Position numbers and translations under genes: made by a program
Notes under the pieces: model-generated
What the model was told of the DNA's origin: nothing
Databases searched by the model: none
Seen by the model: only the letters and a program-made list of their open reading frames with translations
DNA from: Gemmatimonadota bacterium
GTDB lineage: Bacteria > Gemmatimonadota > Gemmatimonadetes > Longimicrobiales > Gaopeijiaceae
Assembly: GCA_030618065.1 (NCBI GenBank)
Contig: JAUXEE010000093.1
Coordinates: 1-7,299 of the forward strand
Reading direction: 5' to 3'
DNA length: 7,299 nucleotides
Part shown: positions 1 to 5,831 of the stretch, one piece after another
Layout of the letters: every line of letters starts with the position of its first letter
Numbering within the stretch: the stretch's first letter is position 1

Positions 1-101
1 GGCGCCCCCTTCATCGGACCCGGTCATCCCACACCGTAGCCTGACCCCCCATCCGCTCAAAACTCTCGCAACGCCACCGACAGGGCCCTACCGTAGAAGT
101 A

Positions 102-115
102 GGCTTCAAGAAGCC
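102..115. repeat. Short inverted repeat GGCTTC-AA-GAAGCC
   Basis: Perfect 6-base arms are separated by AA, and the sequence GTCTGTCTTT follows. It could be an operator-like site for the operon that begins at 217, or a weak terminator stem of an unseen upstream gene (5-bp stem, CAAG loop, imperfect T tract). The sequence alone does not decide, and a 6-bp repeat can arise by chance. Confidence 0.3.
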
Positions 116-201
116 GTCTGTCTTTAAAACTTGGCTTTTCGGGGTCATCCGTCGCACCGCCCATTACGAACGAGGGAAAGGACGCTTGAGGGGCCTTCTC
201 C

Positions 202-207
202 AGGAGG
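202..207 (+). promoter_or_regulatory. Shine-Dalgarno site deciding a TTG start
   Basis: AGGAGG lies 9 nt upstream of a TTG at 217-219. An in-frame stop at 187-189 leaves no ATG or GTG alternative upstream. The next in-frame ATG (310-312) would remove residues that look like the conserved N-terminal part of the protein. This makes TTG the best start. Confidence 0.75.
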
Positions 208-216
208 ACGAGAACG

Positions 217-651
217 TTGCGTGATCAAGAAAGGGATCAAGATCTGCTGGGGCTTTTCCACGACCTCCAGGGGGAGGACCGGCAGCGAGCCCCCGATTTC
301 AGGACCCTCATGGCTCGGGCCCAGGAGGAGGCTTCCAGATCCGGAATGGAGGTTCATCCCGTGAGGAAAGGGCTCCGCCGCCTTCCCCGAAGGTTCACCT
401 GGGGTGGAAGCCTCCTGGCAGCAGCCGCCGCGGCTGTGCTCCTCCTGGTCCAGATCCCCAGCACCTCGGATTCCGATTTCGAGCGGGTGGTCAAAGCTTT
501 CTCCGCCGATCCCGCCTCCGGGGCCTGGAAATCCCCTACCGACGCACTCCTTGATCTACCTGGCACCGAGATCCTCTCTACCCTCCCGTCCATCGGTTCG
601 GGCCGTTGGCCTATGGAACCCAGGCCCAACCCGCGAAGGAATGAACTGTGA
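217..651 (+). CDS. Single-pass anti-sigma-factor-like membrane protein
   Basis: This 144-residue protein has a charged cytoplasmic N-terminal segment (about 1-60) with an acidic 'LFHDLQGEDRQRAPDF' stretch. An Ala/Leu-rich transmembrane helix follows at about 62-80, then a short outer segment ending in a Trp-x-Ser-Pro-Thr-Asp…Leu-Pro-Gly pattern (about 104-116). From memory, this architecture and C-terminal motif are typical of small membrane proteins encoded just after ECF sigma factors and just before Spy-like proteins. They are presumed to be anti-sigma factors. There is no cysteine, so it cannot be a zinc-binding anti-sigma (ZAS) domain. The start is TTG behind AGGAGG. The next gene begins 10 nt after the stop, and its ribosome binding site overlaps this stop (TGAGGAG), which suggests translational coupling. 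The cognate sigma factor is not visible. The role is inferred from layout and pattern, not from a confirmed domain match. Confidence 0.6.
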   Translation: MRDQERDQDLLGLFHDLQGEDRQRAPDFRTLMARAQEEASRSGMEVHPVRKGLRRLPRRFTWGGSLLAAAAAAVLLLVQIPSTSDSDFERVVKAFSADPASGAWKSPTDALLDLPGTEILSTLPSIGSGRWPMEPRPNPRRNEL

Positions 652-661
652 GGAGCCACCC

Positions 662-898
662 ATGAGGAACGTGTACCGACCGATCGTTCTCGCCCTTTGC
701 CTCCTGACGCCAGGGATTCTGAGCGCTCAGTCGGAGGCGGCGGAAGATCCCTTCGCCTCCCTGCTCTTCACTCCCGAGGAGATCAAGCGCGCGCACCTGG
801 AGCTCCTCATCCGCATAAAGAACATCCTCACCCCTGGACAACAAGAAGAGCTGTTGAGGCTTCGCGAGCTGGATTCAGAGGAGCAGAATCATGTTTGA
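662..898 (+). CDS. Short exported Spy/CpxP-like protein
   Basis: This small protein (78 residues) has a clear signal peptide, with Arg2/Arg7, a hydrophobic core at about 8-20 and likely cleavage near Ser21-Ala22 before Gln23. The mature part is about 55 residues, helical and charged. It carries a 'DPFASLLFTPEEI' segment followed by 'LTPGQQEEL' at about 57-65, resembling the LTxxQ motif of Spy/CpxP periplasmic chaperones and metal-stress sensors. Full members are usually 130-170 residues with two such helical units, so this is a reduced version that joins the first segment almost directly to one LTPxQ helix. The start is ATG with AGGAG 6 nt upstream, overlapping the previous gene's stop. The 3' end overlaps the next gene by 8 nt. 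A periplasmic partner of the upstream anti-sigma-like protein is a reasonable inference, because such pairs often sense envelope stress. The homology is remote. Confidence 0.6.
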   Translation: MRNVYRPIVLALCLLTPGILSAQSEAAEDPFASLLFTPEEIKRAHLELLIRIKNILTPGQQEELLRLRELDSEEQNHV

Positions 899-1718
899 AC
901 CGAACTCGAGAAAAACACTGACCCTGGCCATGGTGGTCGTGTTCACCGCCGCTTGTGAGACCGGGACAGAGCCGGAGGATCGAATCGCCTTCGACGCACA
1001 GGCTGCGCTGGAGAACCATCAGGCCCTGGACTTGATCCTCGAGTCCGACGCCATGGAAGCCTTCAGAGCTTTGGGGGCAGGGATCACATTTCAGGGCGTA
1101 GCCCCGGAATCGGAGTTGGGACCGGGACCCTTGAACGACCCCATCATCTCCATCTTCCGCCGGGGTAAGACCTTCGTCTACGATCCTGATCTGGGACGGT
1201 ATGTGATCGACCAGGACCGGGAGGGGGCTCCGGCCACCGGTGTCCGCTTCATCCTCTATCAGCCCGGAGTGGGTGGAAAGCCAGATCCCTTGGATTTTGG
1301 CATCGAGGTCAGGGGTACCGAGAGTGCTCAGGAAAACAGGGTGGATATCGACTTCGAGATGGGAATCGCGTCACGGGATTTCCTCATCACCGGGTCGGTT
1401 TCCGGAGTGGAAAACGAGTCGGGGGCGGGCGGGGAGATCGATCTCCTGGTGCGACATGGCAGCGACTCCTTCCAGGTCGAAGTCTCGGGAACCGATGACT
1501 CCATCGACGGCACCATTTTTCTGAACGGGGAGCCCTTCGCAACCGTCACCGGGGACCCTGACGACCCGACGTTCACTAGCGCCACAGGACCGTCCCTTAC
1601 CTGGGCCGAGATGTTGGTCCTGCGACAGATCATCGATTCCACCGAAGACGTATTCGATTTCTGGGAGGACCTCCTCGATCCGGTGGACGAGTTGGTGATC
1701 CTGGCTATCATTCTGTAG
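891..1718 (+). CDS. Putative lipoprotein of unknown function
   Basis: This 275-residue protein has a short N-terminal signal (basic n-region up to Lys8, core at about 10-21) ending in T-A-A-Cys22, a plausible but not ideal lipobox because the -3 position is Thr. The mature chain is acidic and mostly beta-rich (about 100-230). It contains 'TFVYDPDLGRYV' and 'GAPATGVRFILYQ' at about 95-125. I recall this signature in uncharacterised lipoproteins of Gemmatimonadota-like genomes, with no known function. The last 50 residues are acidic and end in a hydrophobic 'VILAIIL' tail. The start is ATG with AGAGGAG 7 nt upstream, inside the previous gene, so the 8-nt overlap looks real and coupled. Met14 is a possible but less supported start. 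Position between an exported Spy-like protein and an outer-membrane barrel suggests an envelope role. I cannot name a biochemical activity. Confidence 0.65.
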   Translation: MFEPNSRKTLTLAMVVVFTAACETGTEPEDRIAFDAQAALENHQALDLILESDAMEAFRALGAGITFQGVAPESELGPGPLNDPIISIFRRGKTFVYDPDLGRYVIDQDREGAPATGVRFILYQPGVGGKPDPLDFGIEVRGTESAQENRVDIDFEMGIASRDFLITGSVSGVENESGAGGEIDLLVRHGSDSFQVEVSGTDDSIDGTIFLNGEPFATVTGDPDDPTFTSATGPSLTWAEMLVLRQIIDSTEDVFDFWEDLLDPVDELVILAIIL

Positions 1719-1764
1719 AAGAGAACAGCTCATTCTGAAACACACTCAAGACCGGGGCGACATC

Positions 1765-2391
1765 ATGCGAAATCCCCTTCGTTCTCTGAACCTTCCCAGC
1801 GCTTTTTGCCTTTTGGTCCTCATGGCACTGGCGGCGACACCTTTGGAAGGGCAGAAGTCCACGACTCGTGGGCTGAATCTCGGAGTTCACCTTCAGGCCT
1901 CTTCCCTCTCCGTTCAGGATGGCGATGCCGACAGTGGTGGGGGTTTGGGCCTCCGTGTCGGGTACGGGCTAAACCGGATCGTCACCCTCTACTTCGAAAT
2001 GGACGGGGTTTCGGTGGATTCGGAGAGCGCGGATGAGTTCCAGGGCACCTGGACGCTGGGCCATGTGGACCTCGGGGCCCGCTTCCATTTCGCCAATACC
2101 CTGCGCTCCTGGGTTCCCTATCTGGACGTTGCCGTAGGAGCCCGGGCAGCTAGCGTCAACGACGTGGAGGTGAATGGCCAGAGCGTCGGAGACATCAGCT
2201 TCAGCGGCGGATCGATTTCCTTCGGCGGGGGAATCTACGCCTATTTCAGCCAGACCTTCGCCCTGGACGTCGGGGTGAAGTTCTCGGGAGGGGAGTTCAC
2301 AGAGCTCGATCTCGGCTCCGTATCCCTGAACAACCTGGACATCGAAGCCAACTCCACCCGGTTCAAGGTGGGTATCGTCTGGTGGCCCTAG
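1765..2391 (+). CDS. Outer-membrane beta-barrel protein
   Basis: A signal peptide (Arg2, Arg6, hydrophobic core at about 13-24, likely cleavage near residue 29-30) precedes about 178 residues of alternating polar/hydrophobic strands. Glycine and aromatic residues sit at strand ends (for example GLGLRVGYG, FEMDGVSV, VPYLDVAVGARA). The final strand ends in 'FKVGIVWWP', close to the C-terminal aromatic signal of barrel proteins. The size and pattern fit the small OmpA/OmpX-like 8-strand class (outer membrane protein beta-barrel domain). The ligand, if any, is unknown. It lies 46 nt after the lipoprotein gene and is probably co-transcribed, with only a weak ribosome binding site (GGGG at 1754-1757). 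The stop TAG (2389-2391) overlaps the stop of the convergent peptidase gene. No terminator hairpin separates the two genes. Confidence 0.8.
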   Translation: MRNPLRSLNLPSAFCLLVLMALAATPLEGQKSTTRGLNLGVHLQASSLSVQDGDADSGGGLGLRVGYGLNRIVTLYFEMDGVSVDSESADEFQGTWTLGHVDLGARFHFANTLRSWVPYLDVAVGARAASVNDVEVNGQSVGDISFSGGSISFGGGIYAYFSQTFALDVGVKFSGGEFTELDLGSVSLNNLDIEANSTRFKVGIVWWP

Positions 2392-4658
2392 AACTTCTCC
2401 TTCCCTTTCTCTTTCTCGAGCGTTTTCAACACGTCCTCCCACTGGAACTTCTCACCCATCCCCCGAACGTAATAGTCCATCCACGCCATCTCACTCACGG
2501 CCTTGGCCAAGCGGTTTCGAGGATCGGGAATGCCGTGGCTCCGCCCCGGGTACATGAAGAGCTCCGTGGGTACCCCCAACTTCTTCAGGGCCATATGCAA
2601 TTCCACCGATTGGGGACTGGGAACCCGGGGATCTCCCTCCACCACGTGGACCATGGTGGGAGTCTTGGCATTCATGATGTACTTCAGGGGTGACTGGTCC
2701 CAGTACGTGTCGAAGTCCTCATAAAGGAATCCGTCTCCCACATAGAACTGCCGGTTCCGTTGCACGTCGCTCTGTGCATACATGCTGATCCAGTTCATGG
2801 TGCCTGCCCCGGAGCTGATGGCCTTGAACCGATCGGTGTGGGTCAGGATCCAATTGGACCAGTGGCCTCCAGCACTCCAACCGAAGGCCCCCATGCGGTC
2901 CCCATCCACAATGCCCTGGTCGATGAGGTAATCCACCCCCGTCATGATGTCGTCGAAGCCGAGGGTGAAGTAGTCGCCGACGATGTCCGTCCGGTGGGCG
3001 TTCCCGTAGTTCGTCGAACCTCGGTAGTTGGGTCTCAGGACGGCGTACCCCGCTCCGGCGTAGACCTGAGCGGTGGTGTGGAATCTGAGGACATCCGCGG
3101 AGGCGGGGCCCCCATGGATGGACACGACCAGGGGGTACCGATTCCCCTCCTCGTAGCCCACGGGGTAGGTCAGGACGCCGCCCACCCTCTTCCCATCGGT
3201 AGATGTCCAACTGACCTCCACTTCGTCACCGAGGGCCATCCCACCTACATGAGGGTTCACGTCTACCAGTTGGATCCAAGAAGAGCGATCGGTCAGTTGA
3301 TCCAGGTCGGGGATCGTGAAGAGCGTGGATGGCGTCTTCGGATCCTGGTAGCTGATGAGGTAGCTCCCCGAGTCTTCGTCCCGGGTGACCGAGAGGGAGG
3401 CTTTCTCGTGGGTGATCTGCCGGACCTCCCCACTCTCCATGTCCAGGGCCATGAGCTGGCTCGTGACCTTGATGCCGGCGCCGAAGTAGACGGTGCTGCC
3501 GTCTTCGGACCAGAATCCACCTCGGATGCTACCGTCGAAATCGGATCCCAGCTTCCGGAAAGAACCGCCCCGGTCCGTCACTTCACGGACATACGCCTTG
3601 GTTTCGGTCATGGAATACCGAGTCATATCACCGGGCGCCCCGAAAGCCACCCACCGTCCGTCCGGGGAGAAGATGATTCCACTCTCCCCGACCTCGAAAT
3701 TGTCGGTGAGACGCTCGATGTGACCGGTAGCGGTTTCAAGAAGGAAGAGGTCGGCGTAGAGGCGTGAACCGGTGATGTTCCGCTCATACCGCTTCGCGGA
3801 CCCACCAGTGATGCCAACCCATTCTCCATCGTCCGAGAGTACGAAGCCGTCAATGCTGATGTCCGGATCATCGGTGAGCTGATCGCCTTCTCCGCCGTCC
3901 ACGCCGACGACCCAGAGGTTCGAAAGGGGCGTCACCATATTCTTGACGTCCACGGTGAACCCCTTTTCCCGCCGTTCCTTCTCCGCCTCGTCAAAGGAGT
4001 CGGCGCGGATGAAGTAGAGGCTTTGACTGTTCGTGGCCCATTCCCACTGGTCTATCCCCGCCTCACCATCCGTCAATTGAAGGGGATCGGCGTCGGCCAG
4101 CTCCCCCGCAGGGAGTCGATAGAGTTCCGCCTGGCCGGGGGGGCCGCCGCGGTAGACCAGCCACAATCCATCCGGGCTGAAATCGAAATCCGACACGCCC
4201 TCCTCGACATCGGTGATCTTTCGGGCCTCCCCGCCGTCGATCCTCATCAGGTAAAGCTGGGACCCCCTTCTGCCTTCACCCGCATCCCGGCTGGAGGAGA
4301 AGAGAAAGGAGCCTCCTCCAGGGGCCCAGGTGGGCGAGGACTCGCTATCATCATCCGTGAAGGTGAGCTGCCGATTGGACGGAACTCCCTCACCCATGGA
4401 CACGAGGTGGATGTCGGACTGTCTGTCGGCCTCTTCCCAATTGGGGATCGTGACGGTGTACAACATCCACTCTCCATCGGGGCTCGGAGCCCAGGACCCA
4501 GCACTCTTCATGAGCTGAACATCCATGAAGGTCATGGGGCGGAGCTGGGTATCCGCCTCCTGGCACCAGCCCTGGCCCGACCAGAAAGAGCAGGCGAGAA
4601 GGGCCAGTCCCAGAGGGGACGATATGGAGTGTCTGGACCGAAAGAGTGATGTGAACAT
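2388..4658 (-). CDS. Exported S9-family (prolyl oligopeptidase-type) serine peptidase
   Basis: This 756-residue protein has an N-terminal signal followed by a beta-propeller, then a C-terminal alpha/beta-hydrolase. The propeller (about 50-460) shows PD40/WD-like blades with SPDG-x-W at 59-64, 161-166 and 331-336 and SDDGEW at 275-280. The hydrolase (about 490-740) has 'SIHGGP' at 513-518, the nucleophile in GWSAGG (Ser595), the acid in EGDPRVP (Asp676) and the base in GRSHG (His708), so the triad is intact. The family cleaves peptides, often after proline or as aminopeptidases, and this member probably scavenges peptides in the periplasm or outside the cell. The 'HVVEGDPRVP' form, without the usual His-Gly before the Asp, is one I recall from a bacterial subfamily. 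The signal could be SPase I type or, through LLA-Cys23, a lipoprotein. The start is ATG with GAGGT 4 nt upstream. The tail is lysine/glutamate-rich. It stands alone on its strand and diverges from the radical SAM operon. Confidence 0.93.
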   Translation of the reverse strand: MFTSLFRSRHSISSPLGLALLACSFWSGQGWCQEADTQLRPMTFMDVQLMKSAGSWAPSPDGEWMLYTVTIPNWEEADRQSDIHLVSMGEGVPSNRQLTFTDDDSESSPTWAPGGGSFLFSSSRDAGEGRRGSQLYLMRIDGGEARKITDVEEGVSDFDFSPDGLWLVYRGGPPGQAELYRLPAGELADADPLQLTDGEAGIDQWEWATNSQSLYFIRADSFDEAEKERREKGFTVDVKNMVTPLSNLWVVGVDGGEGDQLTDDPDISIDGFVLSDDGEWVGITGGSAKRYERNITGSRLYADLFLLETATGHIERLTDNFEVGESGIIFSPDGRWVAFGAPGDMTRYSMTETKAYVREVTDRGGSFRKLGSDFDGSIRGGFWSEDGSTVYFGAGIKVTSQLMALDMESGEVRQITHEKASLSVTRDEDSGSYLISYQDPKTPSTLFTIPDLDQLTDRSSWIQLVDVNPHVGGMALGDEVEVSWTSTDGKRVGGVLTYPVGYEEGNRYPLVVSIHGGPASADVLRFHTTAQVYAGAGYAVLRPNYRGSTNYGNAHRTDIVGDYFTLGFDDIMTGVDYLIDQGIVDGDRMGAFGWSAGGHWSNWILTHTDRFKAISSGAGTMNWISMYAQSDVQRNRQFYVGDGFLYEDFDTYWDQSPLKYIMNAKTPTMVHVVEGDPRVPSPQSVELHMALKKLGVPTELFMYPGRSHGIPDPRNRLAKAVSEMAWMDYYVRGMGEKFQWEDVLKTLEKEKGKEKF

Positions 4659-4845
4659 GGGTACCTCGCTGCTGGGTTACCAGGATCCGGAATGAAGGTA
4701 TGATGCTGGTTGAATACCGGTTTCGTCCAGCCGGGGATTTGAACGGGCCTTGCCCTCAGGCCCTTCTTGGACCAATTAAGGGAGTCCTTTTCGTACGGAT
4801 AACCCGGCCGAAAATCCTCGCGAACGCTCACCAGAGAGGAAATAG
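4659..4845. promoter_or_regulatory. Divergent intergenic region
   Basis: This 187-nt spacer separates the start codons of the peptidase (- strand) and the radical SAM gene (+ strand), so it should hold promoters for both. No hexamer pair fits well enough to name. It carries several short inverted repeats (4725-4791) and a T-arm-like string, GGATTTGAAC, at 4735-4744. I see no short gene with a usable ribosome binding site. The site for the radical SAM gene (AGAGGA) immediately precedes 4846. Confidence 0.6.
4725..4791 (+). other. Candidate structured leader with alternative pairings
   Basis: On the + strand, GTCCA (4725-4729) can pair with TGGAC (4768-4772), enclosing a perfect 6-bp hairpin, GGGCCT (4745-4750) / AGGCCC (4758-4763) with a 7-nt loop. 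The same GGAC (4769-4772) can pair instead with GTCC (4784-4787), which TTTT (4788-4791) follows. The two pairings exclude each other, as in a transcription attenuator upstream of the radical SAM gene. The stems are short, and the transcription start is unknown. The same inverted repeats would lie in the peptidase leader if that transcript starts far enough upstream. This is a suggestion from base pairing only, with no match to a known riboswitch. Confidence 0.22.
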
Positions 4846-5817
4846 ATGCCCGAAACGGGACGTCTTCTTTCGCTCACCAAACGCGGCCTCACGAACATTC
4901 TCACCAATCGGCCCCTCTGTGTCTCCTTCGAAATCACCCACGCCTGCAACGCCCAGTGCCGACATTGTCACAGGGGCGGGCCGGTAGAAGAGGAACTAGC
5001 CTCTCCGGAGGAATTTGCCCGGATCTTTCAAGAGCTTTCCCCCCCGGTCATCCAGGTATCTGGTGGTGAGCCCCTCCTGCGTGAAGATGTCCTGGACGTC
5101 ATGAAGGCTCTCCGGCAGCCTGATGGCGCTCCCTACATGATCCTCGTAACCAACGCGTCACTCCTGACAGCTGATGGCTTTCGCCAAGCCAATGAAGTCG
5201 GCGTGGACACCTATAGCATATCCCTGGATTATCCCGACGACCGGCACGACGAGTTTCGCATGCTTCCGGGACTCTTCGATCACATAAAGGATCTCATCGG
5301 ATCACTCACCCCTGCCGAGCGCAGGATGATCACCCTCAATTGCGTGATCCAGAGCGACAACTTCAGGGAGGTGCCCGCCCTGGCCTCTTTGGCCAAGGAG
5401 TGGGGAGTCTCCATGAACTACAGTCCGTATACCTGGCTTCGGACCCAGGACAAAGGATTTGTGGTCGCGAAGGAGGACTTGCCTGAACTACGGGAGATCT
5501 TCCGTGAGCTCATGGAATCTCAGCGTCGCCACGACACGGTGAAGCCCAGCGCCAGTTTTCTCGACAACATGGTCGCTTTTTTCGATGACAAGGGCATCCC
5601 GGGTTGCCGGGCCGGGGAGCGCTTTCTGGTAGTCAACCCGGACGGAACCCTCTCCCCCTGCGGCCTCATAACCAGAGATTATCCCACCCTGGCTCACATG
5701 AGAGAGGGTTTCGTCAAGACCAACCGCTGCACCGCCTGCAACACGAGCATTCGGTCCTGGACAGAGCGGCCTTTCTCCATGTTCTTCTCCAAGATCCGGC
5801 CGTCCCTGGTCGTCTAG
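4846..5817 (+). CDS. Radical SAM enzyme with Twitch (half-SPASM) domain
   Basis: This 323-residue protein carries the radical SAM [4Fe-4S] motif C-x3-C-x2-C (Cys34, Cys38, Cys41) and the SAM-binding GGEP (73-76). 'SISLDYP' (124-130) fits a strand of the partial TIM barrel. The C-terminus has C254-x12-G-x4-C272, exactly the first half of the SPASM pattern, then C295-x2-C298, without the later cysteines of a full SPASM. This fits a Twitch-type domain holding one auxiliary Fe-S cluster. SAM cleavage to a 5'-deoxyadenosyl radical is expected, but the substrate is unknown. Twitch/SPASM relatives include MoaA, BtrN, PqqE and peptide-modifying maturases. There is no C-terminal Gly-Gly tail as in MoaA, no adjacent Moa genes and no visible precursor peptide. 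The start is ATG with AGAGGA about 6 nt upstream. The VTT membrane gene follows 14 nt later, with its ribosome binding site overlapping this stop, so the two form an operon. Confidence 0.9.
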   Translation: MPETGRLLSLTKRGLTNILTNRPLCVSFEITHACNAQCRHCHRGGPVEEELASPEEFARIFQELSPPVIQVSGGEPLLREDVLDVMKALRQPDGAPYMILVTNASLLTADGFRQANEVGVDTYSISLDYPDDRHDEFRMLPGLFDHIKDLIGSLTPAERRMITLNCVIQSDNFREVPALASLAKEWGVSMNYSPYTWLRTQDKGFVVAKEDLPELREIFRELMESQRRHDTVKPSASFLDNMVAFFDDKGIPGCRAGERFLVVNPDGTLSPCGLITRDYPTLAHMREGFVKTNRCTACNTSIRSWTERPFSMFFSKIRPSLVV

Positions 5818-5831
5818 GAGCCTGATCGACC

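Larger units (their letters stand above)
1..216. other. Gene-free left edge with small inverted repeats
   Basis: I see no gene I can support here. Forward frames entering from the left edge end in stops at 37-39 and 125-127, and the peptides before them match no family I know. In particular they lack a sigma-70 region 4, although an ECF sigma factor would be the expected upstream neighbour of the next gene. In-frame translation of the first gene is closed upstream by a TGA at 187-189, which confines its start to 190-219. The stretch carries a 5-bp hairpin (CCTAC 87-91 / GTAGG 99-103) overlapping the inverted repeat at 102-115. I found no convincing -35/-10 pair, housekeeping or ECF type. Confidence 0.5.

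Noticed and set aside
2..127. The tail of an ECF sigma factor in the left-edge frame ending in 'RSRLQEAVCL'
   Set aside because: The end faintly resembles region 4.2, but the preceding residues are Pro/Ser-rich and lack the helix-turn-helix, so the match is probably chance.
2760..3767. A 335-codon open frame on the + strand, opposite the peptidase gene
   Set aside because: It is a shadow of strong codon bias in the high-GC peptidase gene. The translation has no domain, no signal peptide and no ribosome binding site, while the opposite strand has a complete S9 peptidase.
4023..4649. A 208-codon + strand frame opposite the peptidase N-terminus
   Set aside because: Same reason: it is antisense to a clear propeller domain with SPDG motifs, and its product looks like random Pro/Gly/Arg-rich sequence.
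4767..4799. A sigma-70 promoter (TTGGAC at 4767 with a -10 near 4790-4799) for the radical SAM operon
   Set aside because: At 17-nt spacing the -10 would be TTCGTA, a poor match. The better-looking TACGGA needs a 21-nt spacer. The evidence is too weak to annotate.
4700..4800. A functional tRNA on the minus strand
   Set aside because: The T-stem halves (GCCCG and CCCCG) do not pair, the possible anticodon loop GAGGGCA lacks U33, and the arm spacing is short. Only fragments resemble a tRNA.
4700..4987. A 95-codon frame overlapping the start of the radical SAM gene, considered as a precursor peptide
   Set aside because: It has no properly spaced ribosome binding site, overlaps the enzyme by about 140 nt, and lacks a leader/core pattern such as a conserved motif followed by Cys, Ser or Thr repeats.
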